From NCBI GenBank assembly GCA_965371355.1, contig CBDUYD010000085.1:1-12213 (forward strand): DNA of 12,213 bases, written 5' to 3'. Shown piece by piece: positions 1 through 9,106 of this stretch. A model generated the notes under the pieces. That model ran no database searches and had not been told where the DNA came from. It was given only the letters and a program-made list of their open reading frames with translations. The DNA comes from JASJHI01 sp965371355. GTDB taxonomy: Bacteria > Actinomycetota > Acidimicrobiia > Acidimicrobiales > Ilumatobacteraceae. Both the position numbers and the translations under genes were made by a program. Each line of letters begins with the position of its first letter. Within the stretch, counting starts at the first letter, position 1.

Positions 1-123
1 CAGCGGGCCGACGGATGGGAGCACACCGTCGTCGCCGGACGCGAGACCTATCACCGCGGCGAGGCGTCCGATGAACTGCCCGGCCGACTGATCAGGGGTG
101 CACAGGACGCCCCAGCACCCTGA
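1..123 (+). CDS. C-terminal end of a probable amidohydrolase (partial)
   Basis: This is an open frame running in from the left edge and ending at TGA 121-123, with 40 residues visible. The tail reads HTVVAGRETYHRGEASDELP followed by GRLIRG. This resembles the C-terminal beta strand and 'NG/AG..vy.dG..tG..PGR..rg' ending of amidohydrolase-superfamily enzymes such as D-aminoacylase/N-acyl-D-amino-acid deacylases. In those enzymes this segment belongs to the small beta-sandwich domain, not the metal site. No catalytic residue is in view, so the substrate cannot be named. Codon use is like the neighbours, with G/C at nearly all third positions. The family call rests on this short motif only. Confidence 0.45.
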   Translation, partial: QRADGWEHTVVAGRETYHRGEASDELPGRLIRGAQDAPAP

Positions 124-159
124 CCCGGCACACCGAAGACGATCGACCCTCCGCACCAC

Positions 160-205
160 CGACCCTCGACCGCCGACCGCCGACCGCCGACCGCCGACCC
201 TCGAC
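160..205. repeat. Heptamer tandem repeat (CGACCGC)4 with mirrored flanks
   Basis: Four exact copies of CGACCGC occupy 167-194. The array is bracketed by the same 11-mer, CGACCCTCGAC, at 160-170 and 195-205. It lies in the spacer between the amidohydrolase-like gene end and the dioxygenase start, just upstream of the GGGAG ribosome site. An array of this kind can expand or contract by slippage. It is noncoding here because the downstream gene starts at 233, although the dioxygenase frame stays open back through it. Function unknown. Confidence 0.85.
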
Positions 206-232
206 TCTGCAGATCCGACCGGGAGCACCGAC

Positions 233-1282
233 ATGACGACACTCGACGAAGCCCGACAGATCACCGCCGACAACATCGTGGAGTTGGAGACGCACGCCGA
301 CTGGACCGCCGCCGACGTCGCCGACACCGCGGAGTGGACGCTCCGGCTGAGCGACGCAGACCTGGCCGAACTCGACGCCGCGTTGGCCCACGCCCGGTCG
401 GTGACCGATGAGATCCTCGATGTCACCGCGGCCGACTTCCCCCTCCCGACCCTCGCCCCGCGACTCGACCTGCTCACCCACGAACTGATCGACGGGCGCG
501 GTTTCGCGCGGATCGCAGCGCTCGACATCGACCGGCTCGGCGCCGAGGACGCCTCGTGGATCTACTGGGGCATCGGCGCACACATCGGTGAGCCCTGGCC
601 ACAGAACGCGCGGGGACACCTGCTCGGCGACGTGACCGATCAGGGCAAGTCGCTCGACGACCCGACGACGCGCGGCTACGAGATCGGCGGCCATCGCCTC
701 GATTTCCACAGCGACGGCTCCGACCTCGTCGGCCTGCTGTGCATCGATGCCGGCGTGTCGGGTGGCGAGAGTCTCGTCTCGAACGCGATCGGCGCGTACA
801 ACCGGCTCGTTCGGACCCGTCCCGACCTCGCCGCGGCGCTCTACGAACCACTGCCCTACGACTTCAGGGGCGAGGAGCGCGAGGGCGGTCGGCCGTACTA
901 CTCGATCCCCGTGTTCACCGAGCATCGCGGCCGGCTGTTCATCCGCTACATCCGACCGTTCATCGAGGCGTCGCAGCGTCACGAGCAGGCGCCCCGGCTG
1001 ACCGATGTGCAGATCGAGGCGATGGATGCCTATGACGAACTCATCTACGCCCCCGAGAATCGGGTCGAGATGGCGTTGTCGCCGGGCGACATCCAGTTCG
1101 TCAACAACTACCACGTCGTGCACGGTCGCAACTCCTACGTCGACGACCGCGCCTCGGGGCGCGTGCGTTGGCTCAAGCGGTTGTGGTTGGCGACCGACGT
1201 TCTCGGGCCCGACGATCGACCCACCCGCTACCAGCGCATCGGTGCGATGGAGCACTGGGGCGAGAAGCGTACGCGGGCCTGA
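233..1282 (+). CDS. TauD/TfdA-family Fe(II)/2-oxoglutarate-dependent dioxygenase
   Basis: Predicted to be a cytosolic 349-residue non-haem iron enzyme that couples 2-oxoglutarate decarboxylation to oxidation of an organic substrate. The 2-His-1-carboxylate iron site is visible as H159-S-D161 (in LDFHSDGSD) and the distal H297 (in NNYHVVHGRN). Arg312 or Arg316 in GRVRWLKRLWL fits the 2-oxoglutarate-binding arginine of TauD. The length suits the family (about 280-350). ATG 233 is chosen because GGGAG at 221-225 lies 7 nt upstream; the frame is open further upstream, but through the heptamer repeat. The TGA at 1280-1282 is 2 nt before the next start, so it may be the first gene of a transcript with the lipoprotein, MFS and trmB genes. 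The substrate is not predictable: taurine, alkyl sulfonates, carnitine-like amines and others are all used in this family. Confidence 0.9.
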   Translation: MTTLDEARQITADNIVELETHADWTAADVADTAEWTLRLSDADLAELDAALAHARSVTDEILDVTAADFPLPTLAPRLDLLTHELIDGRGFARIAALDIDRLGAEDASWIYWGIGAHIGEPWPQNARGHLLGDVTDQGKSLDDPTTRGYEIGGHRLDFHSDGSDLVGLLCIDAGVSGGESLVSNAIGAYNRLVRTRPDLAAALYEPLPYDFRGEEREGGRPYYSIPVFTEHRGRLFIRYIRPFIEASQRHEQAPRLTDVQIEAMDAYDELIYAPENRVEMALSPGDIQFVNNYHVVHGRNSYVDDRASGRVRWLKRLWLATDVLGPDDRPTRYQRIGAMEHWGEKRTRA

Positions 1283-1284
1283 AT

Positions 1285-2001
1285 GTGAGTTCGCGCAGAT
1301 CGCTCGGCGCCGCGATCACACTGCTGTCGGTATCGGCGGCGATCGCTTCGTGCGGTGGTGGCGGCTCCGGGCCGAGCGGGCCGACGATCGAACCCGACGC
1401 GACGGTGATCGCCGAGACCTCGGCCACAGCGATGGGCGAGGTCACAAGCGTTCGCTTCGAACTCGACCGCACCGGTGCGCCGGTCTACATCGACTCGGCC
1501 GAGGTGATCGCGCTGAACTCGATCGTGGGACGTTTCAACGTCCCCGAGTCGGCCGATGCGGTCGTCGAGGTCCAGGTCGCCGGAACCCTCACCACCGAAC
1601 TCGGGGCCGTCGCGGTCGGAGACGACGTCTGGTTGTCGAATCCGATCACCGGTGAGCTCGAACCGCTCCCGGCGGGTATCGACCTCGACCCGTCGAGCTT
1701 CTTCGACCCCTCGGGCGGATGGCAGCCGCTGCTCGAGAACCTCACCGACGTCGAGTTGATCGGCACCGACGACGGCCTCTATCACGTCCGGGGAACCGCG
1801 ACCGCCGAGAACGTCGAGGTGATCACGGCCGGCCTCGTCACCGGTACAGGCATCGTGATCGATTTCTGGATCGACCCGGTCACGGCGCTCGTCGCCACCG
1901 TCGAGTTCACCGTCGACCTCGGCGACGGCGCAACGCACTGGGACGTGCGGCTCTCCGAGTACGGCGAGACGTTCGACATCTCCCCACCGCCCGACGGCTG
2001 A
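1285..2001 (+). CDS. lprG: LprG/LppX-family lipoprotein
   Basis: A 238-residue exported lipoprotein of the LppX_LprAFG family, whose mycobacterial members (LprG about 236 aa, LppX, LprA, LprF) bind acylated lipids in a half-beta-barrel pocket. The N-terminus has Arg4-Arg5, a hydrophobic core and lipobox I-A-S-C with Cys23, followed by a Gly-rich tether. The C-terminal pattern (IDPVT.L.A.VEF through WDVRLSEYGETFDISPPP) matches the LprG ending, as does the overall strand arrangement by eye. GTG 1285 is chosen because it gives a proper short signal peptide right after the upstream stop (2 nt gap). No clear ribosome site is seen, so coupled translation is likely. The next gene is a P55-type MFS transporter, the same pairing as lprG-Rv1410c in mycobacteria. 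This supports a role in moving lipids (triacylglycerol-like in mycobacteria) from the membrane outward. The exact ligand here is unknown. Confidence 0.8.
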   Translation: MSSRRSLGAAITLLSVSAAIASCGGGGSGPSGPTIEPDATVIAETSATAMGEVTSVRFELDRTGAPVYIDSAEVIALNSIVGRFNVPESADAVVEVQVAGTLTTELGAVAVGDDVWLSNPITGELEPLPAGIDLDPSSFFDPSGGWQPLLENLTDVELIGTDDGLYHVRGTATAENVEVITAGLVTGTGIVIDFWIDPVTALVATVEFTVDLGDGATHWDVRLSEYGETFDISPPPDG

Positions 2002-2023
2002 TCCTCCGGATCGCAGCAGGCCG

Positions 2024-4320
<2,297 letters not shown>

Positions 4321-4324
<4 letters not shown>

Positions 4325-5079
4325 CCACAGCCCGATCGGTGCACCGATCGACGTCGACGTTCAAGCCGAGGAGGCGTCGGCTCTCCGAACGGCGCCGCGC
4401 GGACATGCAGCGCTGGCTCGAGACTCGGGGTCTCGAACCGACTGGGCCACCGCTCGACTGGCGGTTGGTCTTCGGGCACCACCGCAGCCCCGGGGCCGAC
4501 CCGGTGATCGACCCGGTGAGCGACCCGGGGACCGCGGGTTCGGCCGACGCCCCGCTCGACGCACTGCTCGATGTGGTGCTGGACATCGGCTTCGGCCACG
4601 GCGAGTCGGTGCTCGAGCTCGCCCGCCGGTCGCCCGACTCCGGCCTCGTCGCCGTCGAGGTCCACACGCCGGGGGTGGCGACGCTCCTCGAGATCGTCGA
4701 GCGTGAGGGTCTCGACAACGTCCGCGTCGTGCACGGCGATGCGCTCGTGTTGATCGAGCGCATCCCCGCGGCCTCGCTCGCAGAGGTACGCGCTCTGTTC
4801 CCCGACCCCTGGACCAAGACACGCCAGCATCACCGACGTCTGGTCCGTGACGATGTGGTGGCGGCCTTGACCGATCGGCTCCGCATCGACGGCGTGATTC
4901 GATTGGCGACCGATGTCGACGACTACGCGGAGCGGATGATCGCCGCGTGCGACGGCGAGCCGCGGCTGTCGGGCGGCCGGATCGGCGAGCCGACCGATCG
5001 TCCGACTACCCGATTCGAGCGGCGCGCGATCGCCGAAGGCCGCCGGACGACCGACCTCCGCTACGTGCGGATCGCGTAG
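4321..5079 (+). CDS. trmB: tRNA (guanine-N7-)-methyltransferase TrmB
   Basis: A cytosolic 252-residue SAM-dependent enzyme that makes N7-methylguanosine, typically at tRNA position 46. A SAM-binding loop is seen at DIGFGHGES (88-96). The next acidic position is AVEVH (111-115), and NVRVVHGDA follows at 133-141. The diagnostic TrmB signature FPDPWTKTRQHHRRLV is at 160-175, TDVDDYAERM at 197-206 and the C-terminal PTTRFERRA at 228-236. The length fits the family. A Pro/Asp-rich stretch around 57-80 (DPVIDPVSDPG) looks like a low-complexity insertion before the SAM loop. ATG 4321 overlaps the MFS stop (ATGA), with no separate strong ribosome site, so translation is probably coupled. Its pairing with a lipid-export module looks like operon hitch-hiking rather than shared function. 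Confidence 0.95.
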
Positions 5080-5186
5080 GTGAACGTCGCGCAGGCGACC
5101 GTTCCGCGCCGCCTCGCCGGCCTCCTCCGACACCGCACCGGCACCTCGAACCTCGGTCGGGACCCCCGCGGCCATCGAACTCGACG

Positions 5187-5214
5187 TTGACTTGCGCACT
5201 CGACGGGCCAGACT
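5187..5214 (+). promoter_or_regulatory. Candidate promoter for the homocysteine methyltransferase gene (leaderless)
   Basis: TTGACT (5187-5192, -35-like), a 16-nt spacer and CAGACT (5209-5214, weak -10) lie 7 nt before GTG 5222. Transcription would start at or next to the start codon. No Shine-Dalgarno sequence lies at proper spacing. The gap after trmB (5080-5221) shows nothing else I can call. Confidence 0.45.
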
Positions 5215-5221
5215 TGGGGCC

Positions 5222-6202
5222 GTGACGGTGATCGACGACATGCTCCGAGACCACGATGTACTGCTGGTCGACGGCGCGATGGGCACAGAGCTGTTCGACC
5301 GCGGCCTCGGTGCGGGAGACGCCCCCGAACTGTGGAACGTCGAGTTCCCCGACCGCGTGCGCGCGGTGCACGACGACTACATAGCGGCCGGCTCCGACAT
5401 CGTGCTGACGAACTCGTTCGGCGGCACGTCGTTCCGGCTCGCGCTGCACCGTCTCGACGACCGGGTCGTCGAGTTGAACAAGGCCGCAGCGGCCGTGGCG
5501 CGAGAGGCGGCCGACGCCGTCGACCGGACGGTGCTCGTCGCCGGCTCGATGGGGCCAACCGGCGAACTGCTCGAACCGATGGGCACGATGACACCGTCGA
5601 CCTGTGCGGCCGCGTTCGCCGAGCAGGCCGAGGGTCTGGCCGCCGGTGGGGCCGACGTGCTGTGGATCGAGACGATGAGCCACCTCGACGAGGTCGCCGC
5701 GGCGATCGAGGGCGCGAGGTCGGTGAGCGACCTTCCGATCTGCGCGACGATGAGCTTCGACACCGCCGGCCGGACGATGATGGGCGTCTCGGGTGCGGCC
5801 GCCGTCGAGCGGATCGCCGCGCTGGGGGTGTTCGCACTCGGCGCGAACTGCGGCAACAACCTCGCCGACACCGAGGCGGCAACGACCGAGATGCGGATCG
5901 CCGACGGCGACACCCTCCTGATCAGCAAAGCCAACGCCGGGATGCCCGAGTGGCGCGGTACCGAACTCCACTACAGCGGATCACCCGACGTGATGGCCGC
6001 GCACGCGGCGCGCCAACGCGACGCCGGCGTCCGGATCATCGGCGCGTGTTGCGGAAGCTCGCCGACCCACCTGGCGATGATGCGCCGGGTACTCGATGGG
6101 GTCGTGCCGGTTCCGGAGGTCGACTACGAGGTCGCCGCGGTGCGCCAGGTGCCCAAGGGCCGCGCCCGCCGCGGCCGCCGCACCTCCCGCCCCACCGAGT
6201 AG
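5222..6202 (+). CDS. Betaine-homocysteine S-methyltransferase-like protein
   Basis: A 326-residue cytosolic zinc enzyme of the homocysteine S-methyltransferase family, which methylates homocysteine to methionine. Signatures: DGAMGTEL (17-24), TNSFGG (63-68), GSMGPTGE (108-115), WIETMS (148-153), SFDTAGRTMMG (178-188), the zinc Cys in GANCGNN (C210) and the zinc CysCys pair in GACCGSSP (C276, C277). The GDAPELWNVEFP and SFDTAGRTMMG stretches resemble the glycine-betaine-using (BHMT-type) enzymes of marine bacteria more than S-methylmethionine-using MmuM. The methyl donor is therefore probably betaine, or a related donor such as DMSP. GTG 5222 is chosen because it removes ten unlikely residues and sits 7 nt after a -10-like box. 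The Arg-rich C-terminal tail (312-322) is unremarkable. It stands alone on its transcript and converges on purK. Confidence 0.85.
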   Translation: MTVIDDMLRDHDVLLVDGAMGTELFDRGLGAGDAPELWNVEFPDRVRAVHDDYIAAGSDIVLTNSFGGTSFRLALHRLDDRVVELNKAAAAVAREAADAVDRTVLVAGSMGPTGELLEPMGTMTPSTCAAAFAEQAEGLAAGGADVLWIETMSHLDEVAAAIEGARSVSDLPICATMSFDTAGRTMMGVSGAAAVERIAALGVFALGANCGNNLADTEAATTEMRIADGDTLLISKANAGMPEWRGTELHYSGSPDVMAAHAARQRDAGVRIIGACCGSSPTHLAMMRRVLDGVVPVPEVDYEVAAVRQVPKGRARRGRRTSRPTE

Positions 6203-6238
6203 CCGGCCCAACCGCACCCACCCACTCCAACCGCTCGA

Positions 6239-6285
6239 TTTGTGTCGGCGAAAACGTATGGCGTCTTGATATTCGCCGACACAAA
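6239..6285. repeat. Perfect 14-bp inverted repeat between convergent genes
   Basis: TTTGTGTCGGCGAA (6239-6252) is the exact reverse complement of TTCGCCGACACAAA (6272-6285), around a 19-nt spacer. It lies between the stops of the methyltransferase gene (6202) and purK (6303). As RNA it would fold into a strong hairpin from either strand, and the spacer could pair partly (ACG with CGT). It may serve as a bidirectional terminator, but neither side has a U-run. A dispersed intergenic repeat or a protein site is also possible. Confidence 0.85.
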
Positions 6286-6302
6286 CCCGGGATCTGCCCA
6301 GG

Positions 6303-7445
6303 TCAACGGCCGGGCATCAGGCGGTCTCGCAGTTCGAGTGCCCTGGCCGCCGCCGCGCTCGTCACGTCGGAGGTGACGGTCATGTGCCCCATCTTGCGAC
6401 CTGGCCGGGGCTCGATCTTGCCGTACAGGTGGAGCTTCACGTCGGGTTCGTCGAGCACCCGGTTCCAACGCGGTTCACCCGCATCCCAGAGGCCACCCAG
6501 CAGGTTGACCATCGCGATCGCCGGCGCCGTCATCACCGTTTTGCCGAGACCCGCGCCGCACACCGCACGGATCTGCTGCTCGAACTGGCTCGTCGTGCAC
6601 GCGTCGAGCGTCCAGTGACCGCTGTTGTGCGGGCGCGGCGCGAGTTCGTTCACCAACACCTCGCCACCGACGACGAACATCTCGATCGCCAGCACGCCGA
6701 CGAACCCGAGAGCATCCGCGATCGCCATCGCGAGTCCGGTCGTACGGTCGGCGAGCATCGGATCGACGCGAGCGGGGACGACCGTGAGGTCGAGGATGCC
6801 GTCGACGTGGTGGTTCTCGGCGACCGTCCAGGTCTCGGCCCGGCCATCAATGGTCCGGGCGACGAGCACGCTCAGTTCGACCTCGAGTTCGAGCAGGGAC
6901 TCGACCACACACGTGACACCCCCGAGCTCGGCGTGCGCGGCATGCATTTCGGCGACGCCATCGACTCGCCGTTGGCCCTTGCCGTCGTACCCGAGCCGCG
7001 CCGTCTTGACGATCGCCGGCCCGTCAACGGAAACGGGTGCGTCTAGAGCGTCGCGATCAGACCCGAGCACATCGTACGGAACGACCGGAAAGCCGTTCTC
7101 GTCGAGGAACCGCTTCTCGAGGACCCGGTCCTGGGCGATCCGAACGCTCTCGGGGCCCGGTGCCACGATCGTGCCGATCGAGAGTTCGTCGAGCGCAAGG
7201 GCCGGCGGGTTCTCGAACTCGATCGTGACCACGTCGCACTCGTCGGCGAGGCGACGCAGCGACGCCGGATCGTCGTACGACGTGACGAGGTGCTCGCCGG
7301 CCACCGTCGCCGCCGGCGCTGACGGATCGGGATCGACGACGATCGTGCGGTATCCCATCGACGCCGCCGCCATCAGCGCATAGCGACCGAGTTGGCCGCC
7401 ACCCAGCATGCCGATCGTGGCCGGTGGGATGATCGGCGTTCTCAC
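6303..7445 (-). CDS. purK: N5-carboxyaminoimidazole ribonucleotide synthase PurK
   Basis: A 380-residue ATP-grasp enzyme of de novo purine synthesis that makes N5-CAIR from AIR, ATP and bicarbonate. N-terminal IGMLGGGQLGRYA (11-23) is the typical PurK opening with its nucleotide-fold Gly-rich loop. VKTARLGYDGKGQ (146-158) is the ATP-grasp lid and Lys segment. EMFV (255-258), followed by VNELAPRPHNSGHWTLDA (265-282), carries the metal and substrate ligands. HLYGK (339-343) and the closing KMGHMTV (351-357) are also characteristic. The start is GTG (complement of 7443-7445), which overlaps the purE stop by GTGA, so the two are translationally coupled. The product is the substrate of PurE, encoded just upstream. 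Length is normal for the family. Confidence 0.97.
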   Translation of the reverse strand: MRTPIIPPATIGMLGGGQLGRYALMAAASMGYRTIVVDPDPSAPAATVAGEHLVTSYDDPASLRRLADECDVVTIEFENPPALALDELSIGTIVAPGPESVRIAQDRVLEKRFLDENGFPVVPYDVLGSDRDALDAPVSVDGPAIVKTARLGYDGKGQRRVDGVAEMHAAHAELGGVTCVVESLLELEVELSVLVARTIDGRAETWTVAENHHVDGILDLTVVPARVDPMLADRTTGLAMAIADALGFVGVLAIEMFVVGGEVLVNELAPRPHNSGHWTLDACTTSQFEQQIRAVCGAGLGKTVMTAPAIAMVNLLGGLWDAGEPRWNRVLDEPDVKLHLYGKIEPRPGRKMGHMTVTSDVTSAAAARALELRDRLMPGR

Positions 7446-7990
7446 CGCCGTCGGCGATCTGGCTGACGCTCGGCCCGCGGATCGGACGGGGCCACGACCG
7501 GCGGCACCACGGACGAGGCCGCCAGTTCGTGACGTGCGGCGCGATCCGCGTCGAGCGCGCCTCGGACGTGCGCGTCGTCGTGGGCCAGCAGTGCAGCCGC
7601 GAAGAGTGCGGCGTTGGTGGCTCCGGCCTCGCCGATGGCGAACGTCGCGACAGGAACGCCGGCGGGCATCTGCACGATCGAGTAGAGCGAGTCCTGGCCC
7701 GACAGATGGCGCGAGGCGACAGGAACGCCGAGCACGGGAACCGTGGTCTTTGCGGCGAGCATCCCAGGGAGGTGAGCGGCCCCACCAGCGCCGGCGATGA
7801 TCGCTCGCAGACCACGGCGGGCAGCCCCTTCGGCGTAGGTGAACATCTCGTCCGGCATGCGGTGCGCGCTGACGACCCGCGCCTCGTGGGAAATGCCGAG
7901 CCGCTCGAGCACCTCGACCGCCTTCGACATCGTCTGCCAGTCGCTCGATGAACCCATCACGACCCCGACGCGGGGCGCATCACCACTCAC
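7442..7990 (-). CDS. purE: N5-CAIR mutase PurE (class I)
   Basis: A 182-residue cytosolic enzyme that rearranges N5-CAIR to 4-carboxy-AIR in purine synthesis. RVGVVMGSSSDW (7-18) binds the phosphate. SAHRMP (41-46) holds the catalytic His43, where most class I enzymes read SAHRTP. GAGGAAHLPGM and GVPVASRHLSGQDSLYSIVQMP followed by GVPVAT complete the class I signature. The C-terminal tail (about 155-182, rich in Ala, Pro and Arg) is slightly longer than usual. The GTG start (complement of 7988-7990) is chosen because the family begins right there, although the frame stays open to 8167 with residues unlike PurE. A TACGCT box ends 6 nt upstream, so the mRNA is probably leaderless. First gene of purEK. 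Confidence 0.96.
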   Translation of the reverse strand: MSGDAPRVGVVMGSSSDWQTMSKAVEVLERLGISHEARVVSAHRMPDEMFTYAEGAARRGLRAIIAGAGGAAHLPGMLAAKTTVPVLGVPVASRHLSGQDSLYSIVQMPAGVPVATFAIGEAGATNAALFAAALLAHDDAHVRGALDADRAARHELAASSVVPPVVAPSDPRAERQPDRRRR

Positions 7991-7996
7991 GCGAGC

Positions 7997-8002
7997 AGCG
8001 TA
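7997..8002 (-). promoter_or_regulatory. Candidate -10 box for purEK (leaderless start)
   Basis: On the minus strand TACGCT (complement of 7997-8002) fits the actinobacterial TANNNT -10 consensus. It is 6 nt from the purE GTG, the spacing expected if transcription begins at the start codon. No Shine-Dalgarno sequence precedes purE. A convincing -35 was not found. Confidence 0.45.
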
Positions 8003-8162
8003 GGCGACACGAACCCGCTCGGCGCCTACGTCGGCGAGTACCTCGACCGCCGCTCGATCGTGATCGACCAGGGGATCGAGATGGACTCGCCGATTGGGCT
8101 CACCGGCGACACCACGGACGGCATCAAGGTGACGGGCTCGGTTCGATATGTCGACTCGGGCC
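8003..8162 (+). pseudogene. Coding-like remnant in the purE-ugpE gap
   Basis: The 252 nt between the purE start and the ugpE stop contain no complete gene. In the + frame from 8003 the codons have purine-rich first and almost entirely G/C third positions for about 53 codons. They read as plausible protein (GDTNPLGAYVGEYLDRRSIV and onwards to VTGSVRYVDSG near 8162). No start codon with a ribosome site exists upstream, and the frame loses coding character after about 8165. It looks like a piece of a decayed or displaced gene. I do not recognise the family. The antisense frame is a shadow. Confidence 0.3.
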
Positions 8163-8179
8163 GACACGAGATCCCCCGA

Positions 8180-8210
8180 GCCGGCAACGGTCGGCGTCAG
8201 CGGTGCCGGC
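8180..8210 (-). terminator. Possible hairpin terminator after the ugp operon
   Basis: GCCGGCA (8180-8186) pairs exactly with TGCCGGC (8204-8210) around a 17-nt spacer, about 33 nt downstream of the ugpE stop on the minus strand. No U-run follows, as is common in high-GC actinobacteria, so this is tentative. Confidence 0.3.
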
Positions 8211-8242
8211 AGCCCAGCCCGGCATCCACCCCGGCCGCGGGA

Positions 8243-9106
8243 TCACTTGTCGGCGGTGAGGGCGAATCCCGACATGAACGGCTTCTGCAGCGCGATGAAC
8301 ACCAACACCGGCGGGATCGAGGTGATCAATGCAGCGAGCATCAACGGTCCGAACGTGAGTCCGACATCGATGCTCTGCAATCCCTGTAGGCCGACCTGCA
8401 CGACCTGGCGGTCCTGATCCGAGATGATGAGAACCGGCCAGAGGTACATGTTCCACACGAAGATGAACTGGATGACGGCCAACGCCCCGATCACGTTCCA
8501 CGACAGCGGGATGAGAATCCTGAACAAGAACTGGACCGGTCCGGCTCCGTCGATCTGAGCGGCCTCCGGAAGTTCACGGGGAAGGTTGGCGAAGTGCTGG
8601 CGGAAGAGGAACGCACCGGTGGCCGATGCCGCGAACGGGACGACGAGACCCGCCATCGTGTCCTTCCATCCGAGATCCGAGACGAATCTGAACAAGGCGA
8701 GGATCATCACCTCGGTGGGCATCATCAAGGTGATCAGCACGAAGTAGAACACGATCCACTTCCCGCGAAACGAGAAGTAGACGAATGCCAGACCCGCGAG
8801 AAGGGAGAGCACCGTCTTGGCGGACGTGATCAGGATCGCCTGGACCATCGAGTTCCACATGAACCGGGGGATGTTGCGTTCGTTCCAGACCTGATCGAAG
8901 TGTTTCGACAGCGCGGTTCCGGGTGTCAACTGGAAGCTGAAGACCTCGGCGTTGGTCTGGGTCGCCACGAGAGCGGCGTAGGCGAGGGGAAACAGCATGA
9001 GCACGATCGCCAACCAGATCAACAGGTGCCTCGGCCATGTCCTCCCCCTGAGCAGGCCCGGGCTCCCGGTGGAGATGGTGAGATTGTTCCGGCTACGCGC
9101 TGCCAT
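8243..9106 (-). CDS. ugpE: Ugp-type ABC transporter permease (UgpE-like)
   Basis: A 287-residue inner-membrane permease of the MalG/UgpE class with about six helices. The cytoplasmic EAA loop that contacts the ATPase is ELPEAAQIDGAGP (178-190). The segment FVWNMYLWPVLIISDQD (216-232) closely resembles the WNQYLWPLLIITD stretch of E. coli UgpE, and the ending LQKPFMSGF matches its LVMQRAFVRG tail. This supports glycerol-3-phosphate or glycerophosphodiester import over a generic sugar. ATG (complement of 9104-9106) lies inside the end of the preceding permease gene (14-nt overlap), so translation is coupled. It is the last gene of the operon, and no ATPase gene follows before purE. Confidence 0.85.
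   Translation of the reverse strand: MAARSRNNLTISTGSPGLLRGRTWPRHLLIWLAIVLMLFPLAYAALVATQTNAEVFSFQLTPGTALSKHFDQVWNERNIPRFMWNSMVQAILITSAKTVLSLLAGLAFVYFSFRGKWIVFYFVLITLMMPTEVMILALFRFVSDLGWKDTMAGLVVPFAASATGAFLFRQHFANLPRELPEAAQIDGAGPVQFLFRILIPLSWNVIGALAVIQFIFVWNMYLWPVLIISDQDRQVVQVGLQGLQSIDVGLTFGPLMLAALITSIPPVLVFIALQKPFMSGFALTADK

Noticed and set aside
160..205. CRISPR-like array
   Set aside because: Units are 7 bp with no spacers; it is a simple tandem repeat.
92..1255. Long minus-strand frame opposite the dioxygenase gene
   Set aside because: It is a shadow of the strong plus-strand gene in GC-rich DNA. The product is Arg/Gly/Val/Asp-rich with no family motif, and the sense frame carries the full catalytic set.
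5080..5186. Terminator after trmB
   Set aside because: Several short GC-rich complementary stretches but no convincing stem of 7 bp or more with a sensible loop.
7991..8167. N-terminal extension of purE to GTG 8167
   Set aside because: PurE proteins begin at RVGVVMGSSSD, the extra 59 residues are antisense-like, and a -10-like box sits inside this stretch.
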